Shown piece by piece: positions 1 to 8,287 of a stretch of DNA of 64,000 nt (position 1 is its first letter; each line of letters opens with the position of its first letter). The stretch lies in assembly GCA_963827785.1 (NCBI GenBank), contig CAWHCT010000019.1, positions 62,001 through 126,000 of the forward strand, written 5' to 3'. The notes below the pieces were generated by a model. It saw nothing but the letters and a program-made list of their open reading frames with translations. It was not told the origin of the DNA and made no database searches. This DNA is from Site-B1 sp963827785 (lineage in GTDB: Bacteria; Bacteroidota; Bacteroidia; Flavobacteriales; Flavobacteriaceae). Both the position numbers and the translations under genes were made by a program.

Positions 1-336
1 GTATTCCTTTTCTAATTGTTCAGCAGTGTGCAAAACAGCGTGATGTTCGATTCTTGAAGTAATTATATTTTTAATTTCCAGGTCACGTACACAACTTCTT
101 AGTACTAAATTATCAGCTTCAGTTCCGCCGGACGTAAAAACAATTTCGGCAGCCGTAACATTCAGATGTTTTGCAATATTTTTTCTGATTTGTTCCAGAA
201 TAGATTTGGAAGAACGGCCAAAAGCATGGCTAGAAGAAGGATTACCATAAGAATTGCGCAATACTTCAGTCATTTTGTCAACTACCTCATCTCTAACTTT
301 TGTAGTTGCCGCACTATCAAAATATACTTGTTTCAT
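1..336 (-). CDS. Cysteine desulfurase (class V aminotransferase), N-terminal part
   Basis: The gene runs off the left edge; only about 112 N-terminal residues are present. The translation starts MKQVYFDSAATTKVRDEV and contains YGNPSSSHAFGR and FTSGGTEADN, the PLP-phosphate-binding start of NifS/IscS-type cysteine desulfurases. These enzymes take sulfur from cysteine for Fe-S clusters and thio-cofactors. The start at 336 is preceded by a good Bacteroidota -7 box (359-366). The PLP lysine and persulfide cysteine lie outside the window, so NifS, IscS and SufS types cannot be told apart. Confidence 0.9.
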   Translation of the reverse strand, partial: MKQVYFDSAATTKVRDEVVDKMTEVLRNSYGNPSSSHAFGRSSKSILEQIRKNIAKHLNVTAAEIVFTSGGTEADNLVLRSCVRDLEIKNIITSRIEHHAVLHTAEQLEKEY

Positions 337-358
337 TCTGAATTATTGGAATTATGAT

Positions 359-366
359 CAAAAGTA
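359..366 (-). promoter_or_regulatory. -7 box (TACTTTTG) of the cysteine desulfurase gene
   Basis: Read on the minus strand this is an exact match to the Bacteroidota consensus TAnnTTTG, 22 bases before the ATG. A TTG lies about 19 bases further upstream, at the usual place of the -33 element. Confidence 0.6.
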
Positions 367-416
367 GTGAGAATAAAATTATTTACAATGTGTAGCGTTA
401 TAAATACGTATTTACT

Positions 417-424
417 TATTTTTG
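417..424 (+). promoter_or_regulatory. -7 box (TATTTTTG) of the calcium-repeat lipoprotein
   Basis: Exact TAnnTTTG match, 19 bases before the ATG at 444. It lies divergent from and about 50 bases away from the cysteine desulfurase promoter. Confidence 0.55.
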
Positions 425-443
425 CTAGGTCTTACAAAAAACT

Positions 444-1349
444 ATGCGTAAATTTCTTTTTATTCTGAGTGTTTCTTTCTTTCTGTCAAATTGCAATGAT
501 GGCGATATTATTACAGTTGATTTGGAATTTGATGATACTTTTAGTTATTGTGGTGAACTGGTGTTTTACAAAACAAAATCCGATCCATCTGAATCATTAT
601 CACTCGAAATAAATACAACTATTGAAGAACTATTAGAATTGGATGATGACAATCAGCTTGTATCATCAGAAGAATCATTCACAATTAACGGAAGTACCAA
701 CACATTTTATTATAGAACTTACGGTGAAACTTTGCCTACATCATATTTCTGCGAAGCAATTACGCCAAATGTTAATATAATCACTGATTCAGAAAGTACC
801 AGCGGAACTGTTACCATAACGACAGTATTAACAGAAGATGACCAGGATGGTATTCCGGCAGAACTGGAAGATATAAATGGGAACGGAGATCTTGAAGATG
901 ACGATTCAGACAACGATGGCTTGCCAAATTATTTAGATGATGATGACGATGGAGATAATGTAAAAACGTCTGCTGAAAAGCCGAATTATTCAGCCTCTAA
1001 CGGATTAACTGAAGCTCAAGACTTTGATCTGGATGGTGTTCCAGACTATTTGGATACTGATGATGATGGTGATGGAGTACTTACCAGGAATGAAGAAAAT
1101 GAAACTCAGGATCAAAATCCGACTAATGATATTACAGACAATACCATCGGGCCAGATTATTTAAACGATCAAATTAGCACAGAAATACCAGCATCAGCTT
1201 TTAGAATTCATACAATCAAACAAACTTTTACTGTTTCGGCTGAAGTTTTAGGTTTTAGTTTCCCAAACTTAAATCAGGATGTACTGGATTTTGGCACCTT
1301 AAGTCCTTCACCAACTTCACAAAGAACACTAACACCTGAATTTAATTAA
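444..1349 (+). CDS. Lipoprotein with thrombospondin type 3-like calcium repeats
   Basis: The N-terminus is a lipoprotein signal with the lipobox LSNC (Cys17). Residues about 130-220 are a string of acidic DxDxDG-type repeats (DDQDGIP, DSDNDGLPNYLD, DFDLDGVPDYLD, DTDDDGDGV), the pattern of thrombospondin type 3 repeats that bind Ca2+. The rest is not recognised. It is probably tethered to the outer membrane. The stop overlaps the convergent Smr gene by 4 bases. Function unknown; structural or adhesive roles are common for such repeats. Confidence 0.75.
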   Translation: MRKFLFILSVSFFLSNCNDGDIITVDLEFDDTFSYCGELVFYKTKSDPSESLSLEINTTIEELLELDDDNQLVSSEESFTINGSTNTFYYRTYGETLPTSYFCEAITPNVNIITDSESTSGTVTITTVLTEDDQDGIPAELEDINGNGDLEDDDSDNDGLPNYLDDDDDGDNVKTSAEKPNYSASNGLTEAQDFDLDGVPDYLDTDDDGDGVLTRNEENETQDQNPTNDITDNTIGPDYLNDQISTEIPASAFRIHTIKQTFTVSAEVLGFSFPNLNQDVLDFGTLSPSPTSQRTLTPEFN

Positions 1350-1906
1350 GGAGCAACATTTTGATAGATGTATACTTCCGTGGCACCTAAACCATATTTT
1401 TGAAGATTCGCTTCGTAGAACTCAACATTGCTATATCTGCCAAATAAATATTGAAGCTCGAGTTTTAAAACACCATCACCTACTCCATGGATAAAAACAA
1501 CACGTTGAATTTTTTTTCTTATGGCAAACTCCAATTGTCGTTTAGCTGTATCCAATTGCAGAGTTAGCATATCATGATTGGTCATTCCTCTTGTAGAATC
1601 CGTCAGTTGATGAATATGAAGATCTACTTCCATAGCAGGTTGTTTACGTTCTTTGGGTTTTATTCCAATAGATCGTTTTTTCTTATAACTTTCTTTTTCA
1701 CCTATAATCTCACTAACTGATGTATTAGAAAACGCTTCCTTTTTTAGCGTTGAAGAATTTGGTAATTTCATAAGCTCATTAGGTGAAAACACCAAATCAA
1801 AACCGTCAGTAGTTTCAATAGTAACTTCATCTGCAGAAACATTTTTAACAACACCGGACAGATCTTCATCTAATACAGTTACGATATCTCCAATTTTATA
1901 GCTCAT
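1346..1906 (-). CDS. DUF2027/Smr-domain protein
   Basis: The N-terminal about 50 residues form a small beta-rich DUF2027 domain (starts MSYKIGDIVTVLDE). The C-terminal half, from VDLHIHQL, is an Smr domain with the signature HGVGDGVLK near residue 142. Smr domains of the MutS2 group are linked to DNA or RNA nicking, but the role of the stand-alone DUF2027-Smr proteins of Bacteroidota is not known. Its ATG overlaps the stop of the upstream small gene (ATGA), so the two are probably co-translated. Confidence 0.85.
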   Translation of the reverse strand: MSYKIGDIVTVLDEDLSGVVKNVSADEVTIETTDGFDLVFSPNELMKLPNSSTLKKEAFSNTSVSEIIGEKESYKKKRSIGIKPKERKQPAMEVDLHIHQLTDSTRGMTNHDMLTLQLDTAKRQLEFAIRKKIQRVVFIHGVGDGVLKLELQYLFGRYSNVEFYEANLQKYGLGATEVYIYQNVAP

Positions 1907-2091
1907 TGATCTGTATTATTTTCTTCGTCATCTACTTTGCTTCTTATATTCCTCGATATATTGAATAGGCTGAACATGACCAAGACAATACCTACTATAT
2001 ATAAGTATGGTAAATTCAATTTTTCTGAATTGGCAGTGAACAAAATTACGCCACCAATGATCAATAGAAGGTATGTCTTTATGAATTTCAT
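1903..2091 (-). CDS. Small two-helix membrane protein
   Basis: This 62-residue protein has two predicted membrane helices (about residues 4-20 and 27-45) and an acidic C-terminal tail. It overlaps the Smr gene by 4 bases, which supports it being a real gene. No family recognised. Confidence 0.65.
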   Translation of the reverse strand: MKFIKTYLLLIIGGVILFTANSEKLNLPYLYIVGIVLVMFSLFNISRNIRSKVDDEENNTDQ

Positions 2092-2130
2092 TTAATTAGA
2101 TTCTCTATATGTAAATGTCGTTAATATTTT

Positions 2131-2138
2131 TAAATTTG
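2131..2138 (+). promoter_or_regulatory. -7 box (TAAATTTG) for the DUF2752 gene
   Basis: Exact TAnnTTTG match 19 bases before the ATG at 2158. Confidence 0.5.
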
Positions 2139-2157
2139 TTATTGAATACGAATAAAA

Positions 2158-2442
2158 ATGCTATCACCTGAAGATTATATGATTCCCTGCTTAAACAAGA
2201 AATTGTTTGGCTTTGAATGTTTGGGATGCGGTCTTCAAAGGTCAGTTGCTTTATTGTTTCGGGGAGAATTTATTGAAGCATTCAAGATGTATCCGGCAGT
2301 TTTCACACTTATCCCATTGTTTATTCTTATTGGAATAAATATTTTTTATAAATTTAAAAATGCGAATAGAATAATAAATATACTGGCCATAGCTACAGTA
2401 TCCATTATTATTGTTAGCTATATAATAAAATTAATCAACTAA
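2158..2442 (+). CDS. DUF2752 family membrane protein
   Basis: 94 residues with the family signature CLGCGLQR near residue 22 and two or three membrane helices. DUF2752 proteins are small inner-membrane proteins of unknown function, widespread in Bacteroidota. The next gene starts 9 bases after its stop, so the two form a short operon. Confidence 0.85.
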   Translation: MLSPEDYMIPCLNKKLFGFECLGCGLQRSVALLFRGEFIEAFKMYPAVFTLIPLFILIGINIFYKFKNANRIINILAIATVSIIIVSYIIKLIN

Positions 2443-2451
2443 AATTAAAAC

Positions 2452-2784
2452 ATGGAAAAACAAAAATTACCTAACGCAACTATAAGTCTTATCTTAGGAA
2501 TTCTATCATTTATTGGCTGTTGCTGTACAAGCGGTTTTGGAGGAGTAATCCTTTCAGGAATTGCATTATTCTTAGCAAAAAAGGATGAAAAGACCTATGC
2601 AGAAAATCCGGAACAATATGAGAATTATGGGCAGGTAAAAACAGCAAAAATAGTTGCGATAATAGGACTTGTATTAAGTTTAATTACTATTGCAGCTTAC
2701 TTTTATATGATATCTACAGGGCAATATGATGAACTAATGGAGCAGTACGAGAAGATGATAGAAGAAATGCAACAGAACAATTAG
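2452..2784 (+). CDS. CCC-motif membrane protein (DUF4190-like)
   Basis: 110 residues. An N-terminal helix contains three consecutive cysteines (GCCCTSGFGG), and a second helix lies around residues 66-86. This matches the Bacteroidota proteins named for the CCC motif, which neighbour DUF2752 genes. It ends in a Glu/Met-rich tail. Function unknown. A strong bidirectional terminator follows. Confidence 0.75.
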   Translation: MEKQKLPNATISLILGILSFIGCCCTSGFGGVILSGIALFLAKKDEKTYAENPEQYENYGQVKTAKIVAIIGLVLSLITIAAYFYMISTGQYDELMEQYEKMIEEMQQNN

Positions 2785-2804
2785 ACATTTTCATAATACG
2801 AAAC

Positions 2805-2832
2805 AAAAAAGTGACCAATTGGTCACTTTTTT
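2805..2832. terminator. Bidirectional rho-independent terminator
   Basis: Perfect 28-base palindrome: A6, GTGACC, AATT, GGTCAC, T6. It sits between two convergent genes and gives a U-run on either strand. The stop codon of the minus-strand DUF5362 gene lies inside it. Confidence 0.9.
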
Positions 2833-3279
2833 ATTTTATTCCTTTCATATAATTCTCCCCAATCCAGTAAATAAAAAAGAAGATAAATTGTAATTAGGGC
2901 AATTACATATATACCAACAAACTTATAATGTTTCTTCAAATGCACAAATGCTTTTAAAAGTTGATTATTACTATTTGAATTTAAAGCTCTTTTTAATTTA
3001 ACAGAAAATCTGAACATATCCCAAACCGGAATCAATAAGATCAATGCCAACCCAAACAAAGATCAATCCATAGTAACTGATATCATATCCAACATTTTCA
3101 AAAGGATTTACAGGTAGATTTCGAAGAATAAAACCAAACAGCGCTCCAAGGATTAACAGAATAACAACCCCAACAAAACCTACAATAGACAAAAAATAAA
3201 CCCATTTATAAGTTTGTTTTAAAACTTTCCTGATGTCATCTGTAAATTTTAATTCATTTTCAGAAGAGCTCTCCTCCAT
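2823..3279 (-). CDS. DUF5362 family membrane protein (one frameshift)
   Basis: Two pieces join into one protein of about 150 residues. The N-terminal part (from 3279) starts MEESSSENELKF and has the helix FLSIVGFVGVVILL. It then runs out of frame near 3060. The correct continuation is GLALILLIPVWDMFRFSVKLKRAL, with KKHYKFVGIYVIAL further on, which is the DUF5362 C-terminal half. One extra base in the run ATCTTTGTTTGG explains the break. A membrane protein of unknown function, starting 6 bases after the rocD stop, so probably in the same transcript. Confidence 0.75.
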
Positions 3280-3285
3280 AATACC

Positions 3286-4563
3286 TTATTCGAATGTTTT
3301 AAGAGTTTTGGTAATAATATTTACACAAATCAGCAACTCTTCTTTGGTCATTACCAAAGGAGGTGCGAATCGTATGATATTTCCATGAGTCGGTTTGGCC
3401 AATAATCCATTGTCGCGAAGAGCCAGGCAAATGTTCCATGCCTTTTCACTGTCTTCATCCTCGTTGATAACAATGGCATTTAACAATCCCTTGCCTCTGA
3501 CTAATTTTACAATCTTACTTGTTTGGATATATTTATTAAGTTCTGATCTAAAAAGTTCACCTAATTTTTCGGCATTCTCGGCTAGTTTTTCATCTCTGAC
3601 TACTTCCAGAGCCGCAATGGCAACTGCCGCCGCAACAGGGTTTCCTCCAAAGGTACTACCATGGTTTCCCGGCTTTATAACATTCATAATGTTGTTATTA
3701 GCTAGAACTGCTGATACAGGATAAACGCCTCCACTTAAAGCTTTGCCCAAAATGAGAATATCCGGTTTTACATCGGGTGTTCCCGAACAATCTTTGTTCT
3801 CACATGAACAGTTGCCGCAAGTAGCCAATAATCTTCCGGTTCTTGCAATACCTGTTTGAACTTCATCGGCTATGAAAAGAACATTGTATTCTTCACATAA
3901 TCTTTTAGCCTTGATCAAATAATCATCACTCGGAACATAAACTCCAGCTTCACCCTGAATTGGTTCCACTAAAAATCCAGCCACATATTTATTTTCTTTT
4001 AGAGCATCTTCCAATGCTTTTAAATTGTCATATTCAATCTTGATAAACCCATCTGTATAAGGTCCAAAATTATTTTTCGCAACAGGATCGTTTGAAAATG
4101 AAATAATGGTTGTAGTCCTGCCATGAAAATTATTTTTACAAACAATGATCTGGGCTTTATTGTTTTCTATGCCTTTAACTTCGTAAGCCCATTTTCTGCA
4201 GATTTTTATCGCTGTTTCAACGGCTTCCGCCCCAGTATTCATTGGCAGTAACTTATCAAAACCGAAATATTCGGAAGCAAATTTCTCATATTTACCTAGA
4301 ATATCATTATAAAATGCTCTTGAAGTCAAGGTTAACTTTTTGGATTGTTCAATTAAGGCATTTACAATTTTTGGATGGCAATGTCCTTGATTTAGTGAGG
4401 AATAAGCCGATAAAAAATCATAGTATTTTTTACCTTCAACGTCCCAAACAAATACACCTTCACCTTTGCTTAATACTACCGGAAGTGGATGGTAGTTATG
4501 TGCTCCATATTTGTTTTCTAAAGCCATCGCATCTTGCGATGTAATTTGGTCTAAAACAGCCAT
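3286..4563 (-). CDS. rocD: Ornithine aminotransferase
   Basis: 425 residues, full length. Class III PLP aminotransferase that converts ornithine plus 2-oxoglutarate to glutamate-5-semialdehyde and glutamate, linking arginine and proline metabolism. Visible features: GAEAVETAIK (residues 111-120), FHGRT, the cofactor aspartate in IADEVQTG (232-238), the Schiff-base lysine in LILGKALSGG (Lys274) and STFGGNP. A cysteine cluster C-x2-C-x-C-x4-C (residues 249-259) lies just before the active lysine. I believe related Bacteroidota enzymes share it, but its purpose is unclear. Confidence 0.95.
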   Translation of the reverse strand: MAVLDQITSQDAMALENKYGAHNYHPLPVVLSKGEGVFVWDVEGKKYYDFLSAYSSLNQGHCHPKIVNALIEQSKKLTLTSRAFYNDILGKYEKFASEYFGFDKLLPMNTGAEAVETAIKICRKWAYEVKGIENNKAQIIVCKNNFHGRTTTIISFSNDPVAKNNFGPYTDGFIKIEYDNLKALEDALKENKYVAGFLVEPIQGEAGVYVPSDDYLIKAKRLCEEYNVLFIADEVQTGIARTGRLLATCGNCSCENKDCSGTPDVKPDILILGKALSGGVYPVSAVLANNNIMNVIKPGNHGSTFGGNPVAAAVAIAALEVVRDEKLAENAEKLGELFRSELNKYIQTSKIVKLVRGKGLLNAIVINEDEDSEKAWNICLALRDNGLLAKPTHGNIIRFAPPLVMTKEELLICVNIITKTLKTFE

Positions 4564-4622
4564 TTTAATCGTATTTAAATTAATAAAATAACTATTCCTA
4601 CTATACCTTTTTCCTTTCGAAA

Positions 4623-4640
4623 TCCCGATAGATATCGGGA
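4623..4640. repeat. 18-base intergenic palindrome TCCCGATA-GA-TATCGGGA
   Basis: Perfect 8-base arms around a 2-base centre, upstream of rocD. A degenerate half-copy (TCCCGATAGGTATC) lies near 14359. Palindromes of this type are scattered between genes in flavobacterial genomes; function unknown. Confidence 0.6.
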
Positions 4641-4716
4641 CGAAAATTCAGCGTGGGAGAGAAATCATCCTTTAGCAACGGCAAATTACTAAATATTAGC
4701 TGTCAAAAAAAAATAA

Positions 4717-4932
4717 TTAATTGGATAATTTTGAGGCACAGTATATAAACAGCCCAAATAGAATTATGGTTACAATATTCATAATAACAATAAGCCATCC
4801 TAATTTACCTTTAAATACTCCCTCTAGCATTTGAAACAGGTTTTGTTCGTCTAATTCATCATAAAATTTAGCTTATTCTTTTGTTAAGGCATCTATAACG
4901 ATCTCATCGGTTTTTTCAATATTCTTATTCAT
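4717..4932 (-). pseudogene. DUF6768-like small membrane protein with an internal stop
   Basis: Reading from the ATG at 4932 gives MNKNIEKTDEIVIDALTKE, then TAA at 4875-4873, then AKFYDELDEQN, GKLGWLIVIMN and a C-terminal helix, ending at 4717. Apart from the stop the 71-codon frame is intact. It resembles the DUF6768 family of flavobacteria, where a Glu-Glu pair usually sits at the stop position. One base (GAA to TAA) accounts for the break, by mutation or by sequencing error. A short ORF search misses this gene. Confidence 0.6.
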
Positions 4933-5106
4933 GGTTATTGTGTTTGCCTGTTATTGTCATTTATTGATTGCTAAATATAGCCTAAAATTATAATTTACAA
5001 ATAATGGGAAATTAAAGATGTTCCAATGTGAAATTAATATTACAAACAGAAACATTATTTTTTAAATAAGTAACAATTATGTAACAATAAATCAAGTAAA
5101 AATATT

Positions 5107-5114
5107 TATTTTTG
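5107..5114 (+). promoter_or_regulatory. -7 box (TATTTTTG) for the cytochrome c gene
   Basis: Exact TAnnTTTG match 25 bases before the ATG at 5140. Confidence 0.55.
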
Positions 5115-5139
5115 ATCTCTCGTTAAACAACAATAAATC

Positions 5140-5583
5140 ATGAAGAAATTAACAGTTTTAGTAGTTATTGGTACCTTTATTTTATTTTCAAGTTGTGGTG
5201 ACAATAAATCTGAAAAGAAACCTGAAAAAATTAGAATTCAATCCAGTACCGAAGTTAAAAAAGAAACTCCGGCAGATGCTTCAGCCAGTTCTGATGATAC
5301 AGCATTGATTGCCATGGGGAAAAAACTTTTTAAAGACAAGACATGTTTTACTTGCCACATGCCTAATGAAAAAGGAATTGGACCTTCTATTACGGATATA
5401 AATAAAATATATTTAGATAAAAATGCTGACATTGTGCAATTCTTAAAAGGGGATTTAGAACCAATTGTAGATACTGATCCTGGTCAGGTTGCAGTCATGA
5501 AAGCTAATTTAGACGGTTTTGTTAAAGATTTAAAAGAAGAAGAACTTCAAGCATTAAAAGCTTATATGCTTAGTGTAAAATAA
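5140..5583 (+). CDS. Lipoprotein class I c-type cytochrome
   Basis: 147 residues. The lipoprotein signal ends at FSSC (Cys19), followed by a charged linker and a cytochrome c domain from about residue 60. The heme-binding motif is CFTCH, and a likely axial Met lies in QVAVMKANL. It probably shuttles electrons at the outer face of the inner membrane or the inner face of the outer membrane, but its partner oxidase or reductase is not in the window. Monocistronic, followed by its own terminator. Confidence 0.9.
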   Translation: MKKLTVLVVIGTFILFSSCGDNKSEKKPEKIRIQSSTEVKKETPADASASSDDTALIAMGKKLFKDKTCFTCHMPNEKGIGPSITDINKIYLDKNADIVQFLKGDLEPIVDTDPGQVAVMKANLDGFVKDLKEEELQALKAYMLSVK

Positions 5584-5600
5584 ATAGCATTGTTATACTT

Positions 5601-5637
5601 AAAAAGCACCTAATATCTAGGTGCTTTTTTTATTTCT
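5601..5637 (+). terminator. Rho-independent terminator after the cytochrome c gene
   Basis: Stem AAAAAGCACCTA / TAGGTGCTTTTTT with a 5-base loop (ATATC) and a T7 tail, about 20 bases after the stop. Confidence 0.9.
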
Positions 5638-5667
5638 AGTTTAACCATTTTATAATCAAAACTATCC

Positions 5668-5675
5668 TATTTTTG
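5668..5675 (+). promoter_or_regulatory. -7 box (TATTTTTG) almost touching the rlmD start
   Basis: Exact TAnnTTTG match ending 4 bases before the ATG at 5680. If used, transcription would begin at or within a few bases of the start codon, giving a leaderless or nearly leaderless mRNA. Confidence 0.5.
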
Positions 5676-5679
5676 CAGC

Positions 5680-7095
5680 ATGTCAAGAAAGAATAAAACG
5701 CAAACATTTACAAATATTGAAGTTATTGATGCAGGTGCCAAAGGAAAGACCGTTGCTAAAGCACCTGACGGAAAAGTGATTTTTCTTTCAAATGCTGTTC
5801 CCGGTGATGTTGTTGATGTCTTTGCTTTTAAAAAAAGAAGGGCTTACTATGAGGGCAAAGCCACTGTCTTTCATAAATTATCAGATAAAAGAACCAAACC
5901 CGTTTGTGAGCATTTTGGAACATGTGGCGGATGTAAATGGCAAGACATGAATTACAGTCACCAATTATTCTACAAAGAAAAAGAAGTGACTAATAATTTG
6001 GTCCGCATTGGCCATCTTGAACTACCTGTTGTTAATCCAATTATTGGATCGAAAAAACAATATTTCTACAGAAATAAAATGGAATTCTCCTTTAGTGACA
6101 GCCGATGGTTAAATGTTGATGAGATCAATTCCGATATGGAAATAAGTGACAAAAACGCATTGGGATTCCATATTCCGGGAATGTGGGATAAAATATTGGA
6201 TATTAAAACCTGTCATTTGCAGGAAGATCCTTCTAATGCAATAAGAAATTCTATTAAGACTTTCGCAATTGAAAATGAACTTGAGTTTTTTAATACCAGA
6301 AATCAAACCGGATTGTTACGAACTTTAATGATCCGCACCTCTTCTATTGGCGAAATTATGGTTCTGTTGCAATTCTTTAAAGAAGATCAATCTAAAAGAG
6401 AGTTATTATTAGATTTTCTTGCATTGGAATTCCCACAAATCACCTCATTGCAATATGTGATCAACAACAAAGCCAATGATACAATATATGACCAGAATGT
6501 AATATGCTACAAAGGCCACGATCATATATTTGAGGAGATGGAAGGTTTGCAGTTTAAAATTAATGCAAAGTCATTTTACCAAACCAACTCTGACCAGGCT
6601 TATGAGCTATATAAGATCACAAGAGACTTTGCAGGACTTTCGGGCAATGAATTGGTTTACGATCTTTATACCGGAACAGGAACCATAGCACAATTTGTTG
6701 CGAAAAATTGTAAAAAGGTTGTAGGAATAGAATCAGTACCGGAAGCGATAGAAGCAGCCAGGGAAAACGCAGAATTAAATAATATTAACAACGTTGATTT
6801 CTTCGTAGGCGATATGAAATCGGCATTTAATGATTCCTTTCTGGAAACTCATGGGCAGCCTGATGTGATAATAACCGATCCGCCAAGAGATGGTATGCAC
6901 AAGGATGTTGTCAACCAATTGATCAAAATAGGTTCAGATAAAATTGTCTATGTGAGTTGCAACAGTGCAACACAGGCCAGAGATCTGGCTTTATTAAATG
7001 AAATGTATAAAGTAACCAAAGTACAACCTGTGGATATGTTCCCTCAAACACATCATGTGGAAAATGTTGTACTTTTGGAAAAAAGAATGCCATAA
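5680..7095 (+). CDS. rlmD: 23S rRNA (uracil-5-)-methyltransferase RlmD/RumA
   Basis: 471 residues, the usual length. The N-terminal TRAM domain (about residues 10-70) is followed by the Fe-S cysteine set CEHFGTCGGC with a further Cys in KTCHLQE. The C-terminal methyltransferase domain has FYQTNSDQ, DLYTGTGTIA for SAM binding, TDPPRDGMH, and the catalytic cysteine in VYVSCNSAT. It adds the C5 methyl group to a uridine of 23S rRNA (U1939 or U747 type; not separable by eye). It is followed at close spacing by two envelope genes, an arrangement I recall as common in flavobacteria. Confidence 0.93.
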   Translation: MSRKNKTQTFTNIEVIDAGAKGKTVAKAPDGKVIFLSNAVPGDVVDVFAFKKRRAYYEGKATVFHKLSDKRTKPVCEHFGTCGGCKWQDMNYSHQLFYKEKEVTNNLVRIGHLELPVVNPIIGSKKQYFYRNKMEFSFSDSRWLNVDEINSDMEISDKNALGFHIPGMWDKILDIKTCHLQEDPSNAIRNSIKTFAIENELEFFNTRNQTGLLRTLMIRTSSIGEIMVLLQFFKEDQSKRELLLDFLALEFPQITSLQYVINNKANDTIYDQNVICYKGHDHIFEEMEGLQFKINAKSFYQTNSDQAYELYKITRDFAGLSGNELVYDLYTGTGTIAQFVAKNCKKVVGIESVPEAIEAARENAELNNINNVDFFVGDMKSAFNDSFLETHGQPDVIITDPPRDGMHKDVVNQLIKIGSDKIVYVSCNSATQARDLALLNEMYKVTKVQPVDMFPQTHHVENVVLLEKRMP

Positions 7096-7110
7096 ATTGG
7101 CGACAATTAT

Positions 7111-7608
7111 ATGAAAAAACTTTTAGCCATTCTTCTGCTTTTTACAGTTCTAAGTAATTGCGAACGAGATGATATTTGTCCGGAATCGACAGCTACTACT
7201 CCTAAATTAATTATAAGATTCTATGATATAGCCGATCAAACTGAAACCTTACGAGTTTTGGGCCTACAGGTTCAGGGGATTGATAATGAAGAAGTATATC
7301 AGTCGGCGGCTTCAACTGACTCGCTTGCATTACCTTTAAAAACCTACGATAACACCACCAGTTTTAAATTGCATAAGGAATATGTTGATGATGGTAACGG
7401 TAATATCAGCGGTAATGAAGATATCATCAACATTATTTATAGTCCTGAAGAAGTTTATGTTTCTCGAGCATGTGGCTACAAAACCATTTATAACAATGTG
7501 GAGTTATCTGTAATTGATGACGGCGACAATTGGATAGAGCTAATACAAATTGAAAACCCCTTAACAGTTGACAATGAAACATCAGCGCATGTTAAAATAT
7601 TTCATTAG
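7111..7608 (+). CDS. DUF6452 family lipoprotein
   Basis: 165 residues with a lipoprotein signal and lipobox LSNC (Cys17). The mature start CERDDICPESTATTPKL is characteristic of DUF6452, a Bacteroidota envelope family of unknown function. It lies 15 bases after rlmD, and its end overlaps the start of the DUF6048 gene. Confidence 0.8.
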   Translation: MKKLLAILLLFTVLSNCERDDICPESTATTPKLIIRFYDIADQTETLRVLGLQVQGIDNEEVYQSAASTDSLALPLKTYDNTTSFKLHKEYVDDGNGNISGNEDIINIIYSPEEVYVSRACGYKTIYNNVELSVIDDGDNWIELIQIENPLTVDNETSAHVKIFH

Positions 7609-8287
7609 CGGCATATTGCTTCTTGTTTTTGCCAATATCTTTGGGCAAAACGATGTAAAACCAGGTGATTCTGTAGTGTATCAACAGAAGTACGGTCTTC
7701 GTGTTGGTGGCGACTTGAATAAACTGGTTCGTTCCTTTGTTGACGATAATTATAAAGGATTTGAAGTCAACGCCGATTACAGGATCACACAAAACTTGTA
7801 TGTCGCAGGTGAACTTGGGACTGAGGAAAAAACAACCGATGTTGAATTTTTTGATGCCAAAACCTCCGGAAGCTATTTTAAGGCAGGACTGGATTATAAT
7901 GTTTATGACAATTGGTTTGGTATGGATAATTTGATATTTGGAGGAATACGAGTTGGAATCGGAACCTTTAAACAGCAATTGAATGGTTTCACTGTTTATG
8001 ATACCGATCAGTATTGGGAACCATACTCCGATCCTAATACTGTGGAGTTCAACAATTTATCAGCTATTTGGGCTGAGATCATGGTTGGATTAAAAGTTGA
8101 AGTTTTGAATAATCTTTATGTAGGCTTTAATGCCCAGTTAAAAAGCTTAATATCAGACGATCAACCTAACAATTTTGAAAATGTTTATATTCCCGGATTC
8201 AATAAAACCTATGACAGCAGCAGCATAGGTGTTGGTTTTAGCTACAATATTTCTTACCTTATTCCTTTGTATAAAAAGGATAAATAA
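7574..8287 (+). CDS. DUF6048 family outer-membrane-like protein
   Basis: About 237 residues with a signal peptide ending near ANIFGQ. The body consists of alternating short strands (YGLRVGGDL, YRITQNLYVAGELG, YFKAGLDYNVY, LYVGFNAQLK) and ends in a beta strand, which suggests a small outer-membrane barrel. Three starts are possible (7568, 7574, 7589). I chose 7574 (MKHQRMLKY) because it gives a normal n-region. The start overlaps the lipoprotein gene by 35 bases or less. Its stop overlaps the next ATG by one base (TAATG). Confidence 0.75.
   Translation: MKHQRMLKYFISGILLLVFANIFGQNDVKPGDSVVYQQKYGLRVGGDLNKLVRSFVDDNYKGFEVNADYRITQNLYVAGELGTEEKTTDVEFFDAKTSGSYFKAGLDYNVYDNWFGMDNLIFGGIRVGIGTFKQQLNGFTVYDTDQYWEPYSDPNTVEFNNLSAIWAEIMVGLKVEVLNNLYVGFNAQLKSLISDDQPNNFENVYIPGFNKTYDSSSIGVGFSYNISYLIPLYKKDK

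Noticed and set aside
2998..3279. Two separate small membrane genes (2823-3059 and 2998-3279)
   Set aside because: They are the halves of one DUF5362 protein split by one base; the second lacks a normal start codon (TTG in the frame).
3395..3724. Long antisense ORFs opposite rocD, leuB, acs and iorA
   Set aside because: They mirror strongly conserved genes on the other strand, have no family resemblance, promoter or start context, and arise from codon bias.
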